NCBI GenBank assembly: GCA_028871475.1
Contig: JAGWMZ010000010.1
Location: 1-64,000, forward strand
Direction: 5' to 3'
DNA from: Sphingomonadales bacterium
Lineage (GTDB): Bacteria; Pseudomonadota; Alphaproteobacteria; Sphingomonadales; Sphingomonadaceae
Length of the DNA stretch: 64,000 nucleotides
A program made the position numbers and the translations under genes. Below are positions 43,316 to 52,934 of the stretch, piece after piece; position 1 is the stretch's first letter, and each line of letters begins with the position of its first letter. The notes beneath the pieces are model-generated. The model was not told where the DNA came from. It made no database searches and was given only the letters and a program-made list of their open reading frames with translations.

Positions 43316-44224
43316 CGACTACCACCAGCAGGTCTCGTTGCTGGTGCGCGTCCTGCCATTCGTTGCAGCGGAGAAGGATTTCGCGCTCAAGGGCGGCACG
43401 GCCATCAACCTGTTCGTGCGGGATTTGCCGCGCCTGTCGGTCGATATCGACCTGACCTTCCTGCCGGTGACGGACCGGGCGTCCTCGCTCGCCGCCATCG
43501 ACGCCGCATGGCGCGGATCGGCGACAGGATCGCGAAAAGCATGCCCGGTGCAGAGGTCACGCCGAGCCGGCTTCACGCCGAACAGATCATCACCCGGCTG
43601 ATTGTCCGTGTCGGTGACACCCAGATCAAGATCGAGGTCACGCCGGTCTTGCGCGGAGCGGTCTATGTCCCCGTGATGGCCGACGTCATGCCGGCAGTGG
43701 AAGATGCCTACGGCTTTGCCAGCATCCAGGTCGTGTCTTTCGCCGACCTCTATGCCGGCAAGATCGTCGCAGCATTGGATCGCCAGCACCCGCGCGATCT
43801 GTTCGATGTTCGCGATCTGCTCGCCAATGAAGGCATCAACGATGAGCTGCGCGAGGCCTTCATCGCCTATCTCTTGAGCCATCCGCGCCCGCTCTCGGAG
43901 GTTCTTGCCCCCACGCTCAAACCGCTCGACCAGGAGTTCGTCCACGCCTTCGAGGGCATGACGCGGGAGCCGGTGGCTCTGGAGGATCTGGTCGCGGCGC
44001 GCGCGGAGATTATCGCCGCAATGGTCGCCGGTATGCCGGAACACCACCGTCATTTCCTGATGGGCTTCAAGCGCGGTGAACCGGACTGGTCATTGCTGAC
44101 CATGCCTTCGGTCAGCGAGTTGCCCGCCGTGCAATGGAAGCAGATCAATCTCAACAAGCTGCCCCGCGATCGGCGACAGGGCCTCATTGCATCGCTCGAA
44201 AGCGTGCTCTTCCCGAAGGGATAA
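43302..44224 (+). pseudogene. abiEii: AbiEii-type nucleotidyltransferase toxin, frameshifted
   Basis: The frame opens MAFLDDYHQQVSLL and carries the nucleotidyltransferase start KGGTAINLF and SVDIDLTF (the DxD metal site). Near 43508 the protein pattern leaves this frame (ends at 43601) and continues in another frame from MARIGDRIAKS to 44224 (DLYAGKIVAALDRQHPRDLFDV, FLMGFKRGEPDWSLL). One base appears to be missing near GCCGC at 43502-43508. Unless this is a sequencing error or programmed shift, the toxin gene is inactive. The family tolerates this because the antitoxin can persist alone. Confidence 0.8.
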
Positions 44225-44299
44225 GAGCGTCGAGTACCGAAAAGGCCTGTCTCTGGAATTCAGCGATCGCGTTTCGATCCTCGCAATCTGCTGGCGCTG

Positions 44300-44890
44300 G
44301 CGACCGCACCGAGGGTATGTTGGGCGAGACGCCTGACCGCCGGTGAGAGCCGTCCGGCGAAGGCGTGGATCGGCCCCTCGGGGCGTGCCAGGCTGCTGCG
44401 CGAGGCAACCGTCACGGCGCAGGGCTGCCCCGTTGGGGCGGTCGTGTGCGTCCACGCCAGGCACATGAAAGAGCCTTGGTGCCTCGCGACCAGCCTGACC
44501 ACGGTGACCGCCAAGACCCTCATTGAGCTTTACGCGCGGCGCTGGGGCATCGAATGCTCGTTTCGCGATGCCAAGGACTGGCGGTTCGGGATGGGCATGT
44601 CGGCAACCCACGTCTCCTCGCCCGCTCGGCGCGACAGGCTGTGGTTGATCGCCGCTCTCGCCATTGTGCTTCTGACCCTGCTCGGCGCCGCCGGCGAGGC
44701 CATCGGATACGACCGCCATCTACGCACGAGCACGACATCGCGACGCGTCCATTCCCTCTTCCGGCAGGGCGTGATGTACTATCAACTCATCCCCAACATG
44801 CCCGAGGAGAGACTACGACCTCTCATCCTGCAGTTCGAAACGCTTATCCGACACCATCGCATGCTCAAACGCACTTTCGGCTTCATTTAA
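44300..44890 (+). mobile_element. C-terminal remnant of an IS4-family transposase
   Basis: An open frame (open from 44225, homology from about 44300) carries GRARLLREATVTA, VHARHMKEPWCLA, then LIELYARRWGIECSFRDAKD with the YREK-like Tyr..Arg..Glu..Lys signature of IS4 transposases, PARRDRLWLIAALA, HSLFRQGVMYYQ and the C-terminal end RTFGFI. The first catalytic Asp, the N-terminal DNA-binding part and any terminal inverted repeats were not found. It is a decayed fragment directly after the broken toxin gene, so it may be connected with the damage. Confidence 0.8.
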
Positions 44891-45089
44891 ATGAGGGGAT
44901 TTATGAGGCTCTGGCCCAAAGTTGGGCGCTCGGTCCGAATATTGGGAAAATTTAACATTTTTGCCAAAATCCCTGTCCCGAAAGGTTTCTTACGCGGAAC
45001 GCCATGATGGCATGCAGTCAATGACTTATAACTGACATATAAAAACAATATTCGCTGCTCCGAAATAAGCTCAGGGAGCCATTACCGTC
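44891..45089. promoter_or_regulatory. AT-rich region before the TonB receptor gene
   Basis: 200 bases with AT-rich stretches (ACTTATAACTGACATATAAAAACAA near 45020-45050 in part) and an AGGGAG ribosome site at 45073-45078. The TonB receptor promoter should be here. No binding motif was identified. Confidence 0.45.
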
Positions 45090-47312
45090 ATGTCACACAG
45101 TCTTTTGCGTGGGCGTTGTCCCGCGCCTGTACGTCTGCGCGCGTTTTTCTCTGGTGTCAGCCTTATCGCTTTGGCGCCAGTGGTGCCCGGAGTTGCCTGC
45201 GCCCAGACGGTTCCCCAAGAAACGATTGTGGTGAATGGCCATAATGACGAGCAAGGCATCGCTCCGGGTTCGACCCCGCTGACCGCCGTGCAGCCGACCT
45301 CGATCGTCTCGGCTGATTTCATCGCCAAGAACCTGCCTGCTTCGGGCAATTATGACGAGGCGATCAAGTTCAGCCCTTCGGTCTTCGATACGGCGCCCAA
45401 CGGCCCGGGCCTGGCCGAAAGTCAGAACATTGCCATCCGAGGCTTTCAGGACGGCCAGTTCAATGTGACCTTCGATGGTATCCCCTGGGGCGATTCCAAC
45501 GATTTTACCCACCATACCACCAGCTATTTCATGGCCCATGATCTGGGGCAGATCACCGTGGACCGTGGCCCCGGTACGGCCGCGACGATCGGCAATGCCA
45601 CCTTTGGCGGCACCGTGTATACGCTGTCCAAGGCGCCCGAGGACACCTTCAGCGTCAACCCCTACGTCTCCTATGGCAGCTTCAACACATTTGACGCCGG
45701 TGCCGAACTCAACACCGGCAAGCTCAACAGCTCGGGCACTCGCATTTTCGTCGATGCCGAGGCGCTCAGCTCCGATGGCTATCTGACCTGGGAGCACCAG
45801 CGCCGGCAGAACATCTACGGCAAGCTGGTGCAGCCGATCGGTGACAATTTCACCTTCACCGTGGTGGGCATGTACAATCACGTCCACCAGAACATCTCCC
45901 TGGGCGCAACACAGGCGCAGATCGGCCAGTCTGGCCCGAATTATGGCCTGTCGAACGATCCGACGAACCAGAATTATTACGGATACAACGCCGATTTCAT
46001 CAAGACCAATTTCGAATATGGCGATCTGGCCGGCAGTTGGGGCAATGGCTGGTCGATCGACAGCAAGATCTATTCCTACGCCTATCTGCACACCGGGCTG
46101 AACGGCGAGGATCCCAATGGTGAATATCCCAATCTGGTGGTGACGGCGCCCGGTGGCACCCAGACCGCCGGTGTGCCCGGGCAGTTGCTGGCCAACAATT
46201 ACCGCTCGATCGGCACCATCACCCGCCTGACCAAGACCTTGCCCTTCGGCGATATCCAGACCGGCCTGTGGTACGACCACCAGACCAACTATCGCCATCT
46301 GAAAGAGGTCGTCCTGTCCAATGATCTGGTGACCAATTATGACGATGGCGGCAACAGCGCGATCGGTGATCCCGGCACAGGCGCAATCAACGGCATCGAC
46401 CGGGATCTGAACCAGACGATGCAGACGCTTCAGCCCTATCTGCAGGTCAACGTCAAACCGGTTTCGGGGCTGACGCTGACGCCGGGTGTGCGTTATTCCT
46501 GGTTCCAGCGCGATGTGAATGCCATCGTCAACGTCAAATATCCGGTTTCGGCCAATTACAGCAACACGTTCCATTCCTGGCTGCCCAGCCTGGAGGGCCG
46601 TTACGAGATCAATCCTCACTGGTCGGCCTATGCTCAGGTCGCGAAGGGGTTTCTGGCCCCCAATGAGAATTATTTCAATCGCGCCGATCCGACATCGACC
46701 AATTATCAACCTGAAACAACGTGGAATTATCAGATCGGCAGCACATGGAGCAAAGGCGGCCTTTCGCTGGCGCTCGATGCCTATATGATCGATTTCTCGA
46801 ATCTCATTACCGCGATCGGCAGTGTGGGCGGCTTGCCGATCTATGGCAATCTTGGTGGTGTGCATTACCGCGGTGTCGAGGGTGAAGCGACGGTGCCACT
46901 GGGCGAAGGTTTCAGCCTTTATGCCAATGGCTCTGTCAATTCCGCGCTCAGCACCGCAAGCAACACCTGGGTTCCCAATGCGCCCAAGGCGACGGCAGCG
47001 GGCGGGCTGATCTTCAGCCACAAGGGCCTTTATGCCTCGATCCTGGCGAAATGGGTCGGGCCGCGCTATGGCGATACGGGCAACAGCCAATATCTGGGCG
47101 CCTTTGCCACGGCGGATATTTCGCTTGGCGTCGATCTCGACCGGATCATGCCCAACGCCCATGGTGCCAAACTCAAGCTGAACATTCAAAACATCACCAA
47201 CAACACGAAGATCATCAATCTTGCCGGTTACACGGTGGGGGCCGGCACGCCTTTGTACTGGACAAACCCCGGTCGCAGCGTGTTTGCGACTGTTGAATTC
47301 AAGATAAAATAG
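45090..47312 (+). CDS. TonB-dependent outer-membrane receptor
   Basis: 740 aa. A signal peptide (to VACAQ near residue 34) is followed by a TonB-box-like ETIVVNG, a plug domain (IAIRGFQDGQFNVTFDGIPWG, ITVDRGPGTAATIGNATFGG) and a 22-strand barrel rich in Tyr/Gly/Asn, ending VFATVEFKIK. It transports a ligand across the outer membrane with TonB energy; the ligand is unknown. The next gene on the strand encodes an outer-membrane SphA-like protein, possibly co-functional though separated by 250 bases and a strong hairpin. Confidence 0.92.
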   Translation: MSHSLLRGRCPAPVRLRAFFSGVSLIALAPVVPGVACAQTVPQETIVVNGHNDEQGIAPGSTPLTAVQPTSIVSADFIAKNLPASGNYDEAIKFSPSVFDTAPNGPGLAESQNIAIRGFQDGQFNVTFDGIPWGDSNDFTHHTTSYFMAHDLGQITVDRGPGTAATIGNATFGGTVYTLSKAPEDTFSVNPYVSYGSFNTFDAGAELNTGKLNSSGTRIFVDAEALSSDGYLTWEHQRRQNIYGKLVQPIGDNFTFTVVGMYNHVHQNISLGATQAQIGQSGPNYGLSNDPTNQNYYGYNADFIKTNFEYGDLAGSWGNGWSIDSKIYSYAYLHTGLNGEDPNGEYPNLVVTAPGGTQTAGVPGQLLANNYRSIGTITRLTKTLPFGDIQTGLWYDHQTNYRHLKEVVLSNDLVTNYDDGGNSAIGDPGTGAINGIDRDLNQTMQTLQPYLQVNVKPVSGLTLTPGVRYSWFQRDVNAIVNVKYPVSANYSNTFHSWLPSLEGRYEINPHWSAYAQVAKGFLAPNENYFNRADPTSTNYQPETTWNYQIGSTWSKGGLSLALDAYMIDFSNLITAIGSVGGLPIYGNLGGVHYRGVEGEATVPLGEGFSLYANGSVNSALSTASNTWVPNAPKATAAGGLIFSHKGLYASILAKWVGPRYGDTGNSQYLGAFATADISLGVDLDRIMPNAHGAKLKLNIQNITNNTKIINLAGYTVGAGTPLYWTNPGRSVFATVEFKIK

Positions 47313-47358
47313 GGGGCTGCACAGCCCGTCCGCCAAAGATGGGTCAATCCTGGGTCAC

Positions 47359-47390
47359 GGCGCGGCGCTCTGTTCGCAGAGCGTCGCGCC
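47359..47390 (+). terminator. Strong hairpin with UUCG tetraloop after the TonB receptor
   Basis: Fourteen paired bases (one G-U) closed by TTCG, 47 bases after the receptor stop. No T-run follows, but the stability should stop transcription or protect the mRNA end. Confidence 0.6.
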
Positions 47391-47562
47391 GGTGCATGAT
47401 GTCTTGAAATCCTCTCCGCCAGCTCGATACCTGCCGGGTATTGGTTCAGCACTTCATCAGTCTTGGCCATGCTGACGATGGCGAATTATGCTTTCCCGAC
47501 AAAGCAGGGAGCCCGGCCTGAACAGAGGGTCACATGGGCTCCCATCACGGGAGAGGACATTG

Positions 47563-48522
47563 ATGATATCGCTGACTCGCGAGCACGCCCGTTTGGGCGG
47601 CGCTGCCGGCTGCCTGATTGCGGCCATGGTCTTCACCAGCCCGGCCTTGGCCAGTGAGAACGGCAACCAGCATTTCCCCATTGGCGTGTTGAGCGCCAAT
47701 GCCGGAACGCCGCCGCCCGAAGGCATGCTGCAGGTCCAGAATTACATGCTCTATCAGCCGGCGCGCAGTGTCGTGGATGCCAATGGCGTGAAGGAACCCG
47801 TGCCCTTCAAGCTGGACGTGGCGGTCGATGCCCCGCGCTTTCTCTATACCTGGAAAGGCGAGGTCTTCGCGGGTTTGCACTATACGACGGCACTGGTCGT
47901 TCCGCTCGTGCATCTTAATCTCGATGTGGCAGGCTCCTATGGTCATGACACGATGATCGGTGATGTCGATATCGGGAATTACCTTGGCAAGACGACGAAG
48001 AGCGGCAAAGTCAGCCTGCTCTTCGGGTTTGAGACCTATGTGCCGAGCGGACATTACGATCCCCATGCGCTGATCAACACCGGCAGCAATGTCTGGACCT
48101 TCGCGCCATCGGGCGGGATCACCTATCGCCCGACGAAGCGGCTGGAGTTGACCGCCTGGGGCATTACCGAATTCAACACCACCAACCACGCCACCCATTA
48201 TCATTCGGGCAGCGATGTCGATATCGACTTCGGTTCCACATGGCGTCCGTTCCACAGCCGGGCGTTGAACAACCTGGGCTTTGGCGTGCAGGGCTATTTT
48301 TACAAGCAATATGGGAACGACACCGTCAGCGGTGTGCTGCATGACAATGGCTACAAGGGCCAGGAATTTGGTCTGGGGCCGCAAATTCGCTTCAACTGGC
48401 CCTTTGGCGGCATCCTGTTCAAGTATCAGCACGCCATGGCGGTGGAGAACCGGCCAAAGGGTGACAGATTCTGGATCGAATTTGCCGTCCCGCTCTTTGG
48501 AAAGCGCCGCGCCCACGGTTGA
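47563..48522 (+). CDS. Outer-membrane SphA/MetA-type protein (Phenol_MetA_deg family)
   Basis: 319 aa. A signal peptide (to SPALAS near residue 29) and a predicted barrel with GVLSANAGTPPPEGMLQVQNY, LLFGFETYVPSGHYDP, WTFAPSGGITYRPTKR and GLGPQIRFNWPFGGILFKY are the pattern of the Phenol_MetA_deg/SphA family, found with aromatic degradation genes and TonB receptors. Role is probably uptake of hydrophobic compounds, by family only. The start at 47563 has GAGAGG about six bases upstream. Confidence 0.75.
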   Translation: MISLTREHARLGGAAGCLIAAMVFTSPALASENGNQHFPIGVLSANAGTPPPEGMLQVQNYMLYQPARSVVDANGVKEPVPFKLDVAVDAPRFLYTWKGEVFAGLHYTTALVVPLVHLNLDVAGSYGHDTMIGDVDIGNYLGKTTKSGKVSLLFGFETYVPSGHYDPHALINTGSNVWTFAPSGGITYRPTKRLELTAWGITEFNTTNHATHYHSGSDVDIDFGSTWRPFHSRALNNLGFGVQGYFYKQYGNDTVSGVLHDNGYKGQEFGLGPQIRFNWPFGGILFKYQHAMAVENRPKGDRFWIEFAVPLFGKRRAHG

Positions 48523-48633
48523 GGGATTGATGGTATGGACGCGCAGAAGGTGCAGGCGCGCAAGCGGACCTTCTGCGCATCTTGTCACGCGAAGATGGCA
48601 GGCCCTGTTCCGGGTCCGCCCATCCATGGACTG

Positions 48634-49596
48634 TCAGAAGCTGGCGAGATCATGCCCGATGGCGATGGTGCCCTTGTACTGGCTGGCAACGCCCTGGCGC
48701 AATCGCGCGACCAGTGCGGGTGACGGATCAGAGGGCGCGAAATGGGTCAGCACCACCTCTTTTACTCCGGCGGCGGCGGCCAGCTTGCCGACTTCGGTGG
48801 CCGAAAGATGATGGCGGCGCAGATGCTCGATCATGCCAGCGCTCTTTTGCGCGTCGAGATGCGGGTTCTCGCGGTGGACAAGCGCCAGCGTGGCATCGAG
48901 ATCGATGATCTCGCTGACCAGCACATCGGCCCCCTTGGCAAACTGCGCCACGGCGGGGCTGGGGCCGGTGTCGCCGGTAAACACGAAGGAGCGCCCGCCC
49001 GTCTCGAAGCGCCAGGCCAGCGAGCGAAAATGCTGATCATCCGCGCTGCCTGGCGCAAAGGAATAATGGGTGTTCTGCACAGTGCTCGCAGCGATCGGGC
49101 CCAGCGCAAGCTGCTCGCCGCCGCGCAGTTCGGTCACCTTGACCGTGGTGGCCGGGTCAATATGCGGCGTGCCGGGAAGGCCATAGCCGCTCATGGCAAA
49201 GGGCATCATCGCCGCGATCAGGCCATCGACCATCGCTTTGGTGCCCGGCGGACCATAGACAGGCAGCGGGGCATAGATGCTCTGCTGATAGCGCAGCCCC
49301 AGCAGGGCCGAGACGCCGCCGACATGGTCATAATGCAGATGGCTGATGAACAGGCCCTTCACCCGGTCGAGCGGAATATGCGCCTTGGCCAGTTGCTCGA
49401 CACAGCCATCGCCGCAATCGACGAGATAGACGCCGTCGCCTGCCACCAGCAGATTGGCCGGCTGGCTTCGCGTGGGCGAGGCGACCGGGCCGCCCGCCGT
49501 GCCCAGCGTAATCCAGTGCGGGGCGGGCGCGGAGGGTGCGGCGGCGACAGGTGCTGCTCCCAGCAGCGCGAGGGCGGAGAGAAGGACATGGCGCAT
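48634..49596 (-). CDS. Secreted metallo-beta-lactamase-fold hydrolase
   Basis: 320 aa with a signal peptide (to AAAPSA near residue 22). The metal site reads SHLHYDHVGG (HxHxDH), and later FTGDTGPSPAV and LTHF give the further ligands. The pattern after the metal site (FVFTGDTGPSPAVAQFAKG) is nearer AtsA/RNase Z-like phosphodiesterase or sulfatase-type members than to true beta-lactamases. It is coupled by ATGA to the upstream TonB receptor, so it probably acts in the periplasm on what the receptor brings in. Confidence 0.85.
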   Translation of the reverse strand: MRHVLLSALALLGAAPVAAAPSAPAPHWITLGTAGGPVASPTRSQPANLLVAGDGVYLVDCGDGCVEQLAKAHIPLDRVKGLFISHLHYDHVGGVSALLGLRYQQSIYAPLPVYGPPGTKAMVDGLIAAMMPFAMSGYGLPGTPHIDPATTVKVTELRGGEQLALGPIAASTVQNTHYSFAPGSADDQHFRSLAWRFETGGRSFVFTGDTGPSPAVAQFAKGADVLVSEIIDLDATLALVHRENPHLDAQKSAGMIEHLRRHHLSATEVGKLAAAAGVKEVVLTHFAPSDPSPALVARLRQGVASQYKGTIAIGHDLASF

Positions 49597-51983
49597 CAGA
49601 ATTTCACTCCTGCTCGCACGCCGAAGGTCCGCGGCGCGCTGGTGATGTAATTGAGGGATGAAGCGGCGGGATAGGTGGGCGCATTGACCGGGATGCGCGT
49701 GCCTTCGATGTTGCGGACATAGGCCGCCAGCGACCAGCGCCCTTCCCTGGGGGAGAAGCGCAATTCGGCATTGGTGGTCCAGGTGGCGCCGATCAGCTCC
49801 TGGGGCAGAAAGTCAAAGGCGATAAAGCGGCTGGTCTTGTATTGCGTGTCCACCGCGGCAACGAGATTGTAGCGGCCCAGCGCAAGGGTTTGCTCCATCC
49901 CCAGATTGGCCGTCCAGCGGGGCGACTGATAGCCCGGCTTGCCGCTGCAATTGATGGTGTAAAGCGCGACATTGGCCGGATTGAGCCCGTAGGCGCAGCC
50001 GGTGATGGGCGGATTGGCACCCACCGGCACGGAATAGGTGTAGCTGCCATATTTCGAATCCAGATACTGGATGTTGGCCGACAACAGGGTGGTGCGCGTC
50101 GCCTTGACCTGCAGGTCCGCTTCCACGCCCTTGATCTTCGAATTGCCGACATTCTGGGTGAACTGACCCTGATTGCCATTGAGGTCGATCCCCGAATGGT
50201 TCACCTGCTGGTTGGTGTAATCCCAGTAAAAGGCCTCGAGGTTGAACTGGACACGATTGTGCCAGAAACGGTTCTTGCTGCCGATGGTATAGGCGGTGAG
50301 ATATTCGGGCTGGAAGGTCTCATAGCCTGCCGAGAGCGAAAAGCCGCCCGAGCGATAGCCCGTTTCCACCGTGGCATAGAGCAGCGAGCGGGGGGAGACA
50401 TCGAACTCCACCCCGGCGCGCCACGTCGCCTTGCTCCTGGGCAGGGAGGCGTGAACCGGCGTCTGCGCGTGGACCAGCACCGCGCCGGTTGCGCCGATGG
50501 GCGCTGCGCCGCCGGCCGGGGCGATGATGAAAGGCGCAGGCAAATCGGTGTAGGCGCTAGTTACCGGCAGCAGGGGCGCTGTGGGGCAGGAGGGGCGCCC
50601 GGCCACCCGCACCGTGCAAGTGTCTATGAACACATCGGCCTGCCCGTCGAAGCGCTTGGCGTCATGGGTGAAGCGCAGGCCCCCGATCAGGCGGAAACGG
50701 TCCGAAACATGGGCGGTCAACCGGCCGAAGCCGGCATAGGATGTCGTTTTCGAGGTGAAGGCCTGATAGGCGTTCAACTGCTGCTGGGCAAAGGTGTAGT
50801 TGCCCTTCACCGTCTCGTCGAAATAATAGCCGCCCAGGATGGCCTCGAACATGCCCACCCGTTTGGTGGCCAGCCGCGCTTCCAGGCTGACCTGATCGTC
50901 CTTCTCGCGGATCCAGCCGACAAAACCGGGATTGCCGAAACGGCTGTCCAGCTGCGAATGGCGCCAGGCGGGCAGCACAGTGATCGTGCCGATGCCGCTC
51001 TTCCAGGTGATCTCGGCATTGGTGCCGTAGAAGCTGTTGTTCTGATAGGCGGTGTCATCGAGCGGCGCGGCGTTGCGGCCGGTCGCGCCCAGAAACAGCG
51101 TCTGGCGATAGGCCTGCGAGGCCGGGCTGTAGAGGCCGGTGTCCACACTCAACCCCGATGGCACGAAATTGTAGCTGCCTGCCGCGCGGTTATAGGCGTA
51201 GGATCCGGCGTAGCTGGCCCCCGGCCCCTTGCCGCCGGTGTGCGACCAGTCAGCGCCGACGCGTACCGTCAGGTCCGGCGTCAGTTCCGCCAGCATCTGG
51301 CCGCGCAGGGCCTGGTTCTTCTCGTCGCTGGTGCCGTCCGACATATAGCCGTCATGGCTGACGACATTGCCCGCGATGCGCAAGGCGCCATGCTCGCCAA
51401 TGGGGGCGTTGACCGCGCCTTGCAGGCCAAAGGCATTGTAATTGCCGTAATAGGCGCTGGCATTGCCCGACCATTCGCCGATCTTGGGCTTGGCGGGAAT
51501 GGCGTTGATGGCGCCCGCCGTGGCATTGCGGCCATAAAGCGTGCCCTGCGGACCTTTGAGCACTTCCAGCCGCTCCAGATCGTAGAACATGCCCGAGGTG
51601 GAGGTGGCCCGACCCATATAGACACCGTCATAGGCAAAGGCGACCGCCGGATCGGAATAGCCATTGACGGTGAAATTGCCGACGCCGCGCACGAAGAAGG
51701 AGGTCAACGGCCCACCACCCGACTGCACGTTGAGCGCGGGCACCGCCTTGCCCAGATCGGTGGCGCTGTTCAGCCCTTTTTGCAGCAACTGGTCGCCGCT
51801 GAGCACGGCAATCGCGATGCCGGCCTTTTGCGTGCTTTCGGATTTGCGCTGGGCCGTGACGATGATGTCGCGGATGCCATTGGCGGACGCATCCTGTGCG
51901 GTAGCCTGTCCCGTGCCCTGTGCCGCGGCCGCCGTGTCCCAGCAGGCGATGAGCATCGATGATGCCAGCAGAAGTTTGCCCAT
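49596..51983 (-). CDS. TonB-dependent receptor coupled to the metallo-hydrolase
   Basis: 795 aa from the ATG at 51983 (GGGGGAGAG upstream). Signal peptide to about residue 22, TonB-box region with RDIIVTAQRKSE (a sphingomonad-style box), plug (FFVRGVGNFTVNGYSDPAVAF, RLEVLKGPQGTLYGRNATAGAIN) and barrel ending GVRAGVKF with terminal Phe. Its stop overlaps the hydrolase start. The divergent TetR gene and a TACA-AA-TGTA palindrome lie in the 137-base upstream region. The ligand is unknown. Confidence 0.93.
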   Translation of the reverse strand: MGKLLLASSMLIACWDTAAAAQGTGQATAQDASANGIRDIIVTAQRKSESTQKAGIAIAVLSGDQLLQKGLNSATDLGKAVPALNVQSGGGPLTSFFVRGVGNFTVNGYSDPAVAFAYDGVYMGRATSTSGMFYDLERLEVLKGPQGTLYGRNATAGAINAIPAKPKIGEWSGNASAYYGNYNAFGLQGAVNAPIGEHGALRIAGNVVSHDGYMSDGTSDEKNQALRGQMLAELTPDLTVRVGADWSHTGGKGPGASYAGSYAYNRAAGSYNFVPSGLSVDTGLYSPASQAYRQTLFLGATGRNAAPLDDTAYQNNSFYGTNAEITWKSGIGTITVLPAWRHSQLDSRFGNPGFVGWIREKDDQVSLEARLATKRVGMFEAILGGYYFDETVKGNYTFAQQQLNAYQAFTSKTTSYAGFGRLTAHVSDRFRLIGGLRFTHDAKRFDGQADVFIDTCTVRVAGRPSCPTAPLLPVTSAYTDLPAPFIIAPAGGAAPIGATGAVLVHAQTPVHASLPRSKATWRAGVEFDVSPRSLLYATVETGYRSGGFSLSAGYETFQPEYLTAYTIGSKNRFWHNRVQFNLEAFYWDYTNQQVNHSGIDLNGNQGQFTQNVGNSKIKGVEADLQVKATRTTLLSANIQYLDSKYGSYTYSVPVGANPPITGCAYGLNPANVALYTINCSGKPGYQSPRWTANLGMEQTLALGRYNLVAAVDTQYKTSRFIAFDFLPQELIGATWTTNAELRFSPREGRWSLAAYVRNIEGTRIPVNAPTYPAASSLNYITSAPRTFGVRAGVKF

Positions 51984-52041
51984 GATCTCTCCCCCATAGG
52001 TGACCGTCATTCTGCTTGCGATGACGATTCTCCATCTGTTA

Positions 52042-52055
52042 TCTACAAATGTAGA
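52042..52055. promoter_or_regulatory. Operator-like palindrome TCTACAAATGTAGA between TonB receptor and TetR genes
   Basis: Arms TCTACA and TGTAGA around AA. The inner CTACAAATGTAG is identical to the second box of the BlaI-type operator at 57638-57649, and TACANNTGTA is the core of BlaI/MecI boxes. It could bind the local TetR repressor, the BlaI-type repressor encoded 5.6 kb away, or both. Confidence 0.6.
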
Positions 52056-52120
52056 ATACGCGAAGGCTTGTCAAGCGACGCTTCAGGGCGGAAAGACCGC
52101 GAAGAAAGGACACGGGCATC

Positions 52121-52744
52121 ATGACAGGGACTTTGGCGCTCCGGGCGGGGCAGGACAGAGATCGTGCCGACCGGCGCGCAGCCATCGCCGATGCCGCCAT
52201 CGATATTCTGGGCGAGCAGGGCAGCCGTGGCCTGACGCACCGTGCGATCGACAAGCATCTGGGCTATCCTGAAGGCACCACCTCGGCCTATTTCCGCCGC
52301 CGCGAGGATCTGGTGGTAGTGACCATCAAGGCCCTGTTCGACGCCGATTTCCGCCGGATCAACCTGTTGTTCGACACGCTGCTGGCGCGTGAGGCGGTCG
52401 ATCTGGCTTCGGTGGCGCAATGGTTCGCCCGGATGCTGGCCGCTGTGCGGCAGGAGCAGGGGCCGGTCCGCATGCTGGCGCGCTATGAATGCTTCCTGAT
52501 GGCCAAGCGCAACCCGGATACCGATCGTCTGCTGCGCGCCTCTTTCGACCTGCGGACCGAAAGGACCGAGGAAGTGTTTCGCCGTTTGGGGGCCGCGAAC
52601 GCCCGTCGAGCGGCCATCCAGTTCGAAATCCTGCTACGCGGGGCCTTCTTTACCGCTTCCTTCATGCCCGAGATTCTCGATGATGGCGGGGCGGGCGATC
52701 AGGCCTTCTTCCTGCGCGAAATTGCCGCTGCCATGCAGGCGTGA
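52121..52744 (+). CDS. TetR-family transcriptional regulator
   Basis: 207 aa. N-terminal helix-turn-helix RGLTHRAIDKHLGYPEGTTSAYF and the preceding AAIADAAIDILGEQG are TetR-typical. The C-terminal domain has TetR_C-like helices, ligand unknown. It is divergent from the TonB receptor-metallohydrolase operon with 137 bases between, so it is a good candidate for its repressor. The start at 52121 has AGAAAGGA upstream. Confidence 0.88.
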   Translation: MTGTLALRAGQDRDRADRRAAIADAAIDILGEQGSRGLTHRAIDKHLGYPEGTTSAYFRRREDLVVVTIKALFDADFRRINLLFDTLLAREAVDLASVAQWFARMLAAVRQEQGPVRMLARYECFLMAKRNPDTDRLLRASFDLRTERTEEVFRRLGAANARRAAIQFEILLRGAFFTASFMPEILDDGGAGDQAFFLREIAAAMQA

Positions 52745-52770
52745 AACGCCGAACGTTACGCCACCCTGAC

Positions 52771-52797
52771 GAGCCCGACTGGACCAGTTTGGGGCTC
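52771..52797. terminator. Weak hairpin between convergent TetR and LysR genes
   Basis: Six-base arms GAGCCC and GGGCTC enclose a small ACTGG-A-CCAGT dyad, about 27 bases after the TetR stop. The region to 52934 otherwise shows no gene. Confidence 0.35.
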
Positions 52798-52934
52798 CAT
52801 CGCGAGGGGAAGCAAGCAAGGAACCAATGTTCCCGACGAGGGCTGTGTGATGGCGTTGGCTCACCCCGGTCAGGGAATGGCTAAGCTTGCCTATGGCCAA
52901 GTTGAAATGTGGTCCTTGTCGGGTGCAAAGTGGG

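Noticed and set aside
48535..48723. Small open frame with a CASCH haem-like motif
   Set aside because: It overlaps the convergent metallo-hydrolase end by about 90 bases, lacks a signal peptide and ribosome site, and its motif is probably chance.
48634..49596. True class B beta-lactamase, matching the BlaI/BlaR1 genes
   Set aside because: Metal motif is general; the segments after it resemble AtsA/RNase Z-like enzymes more than beta-lactamases, and no resistance role can be claimed.
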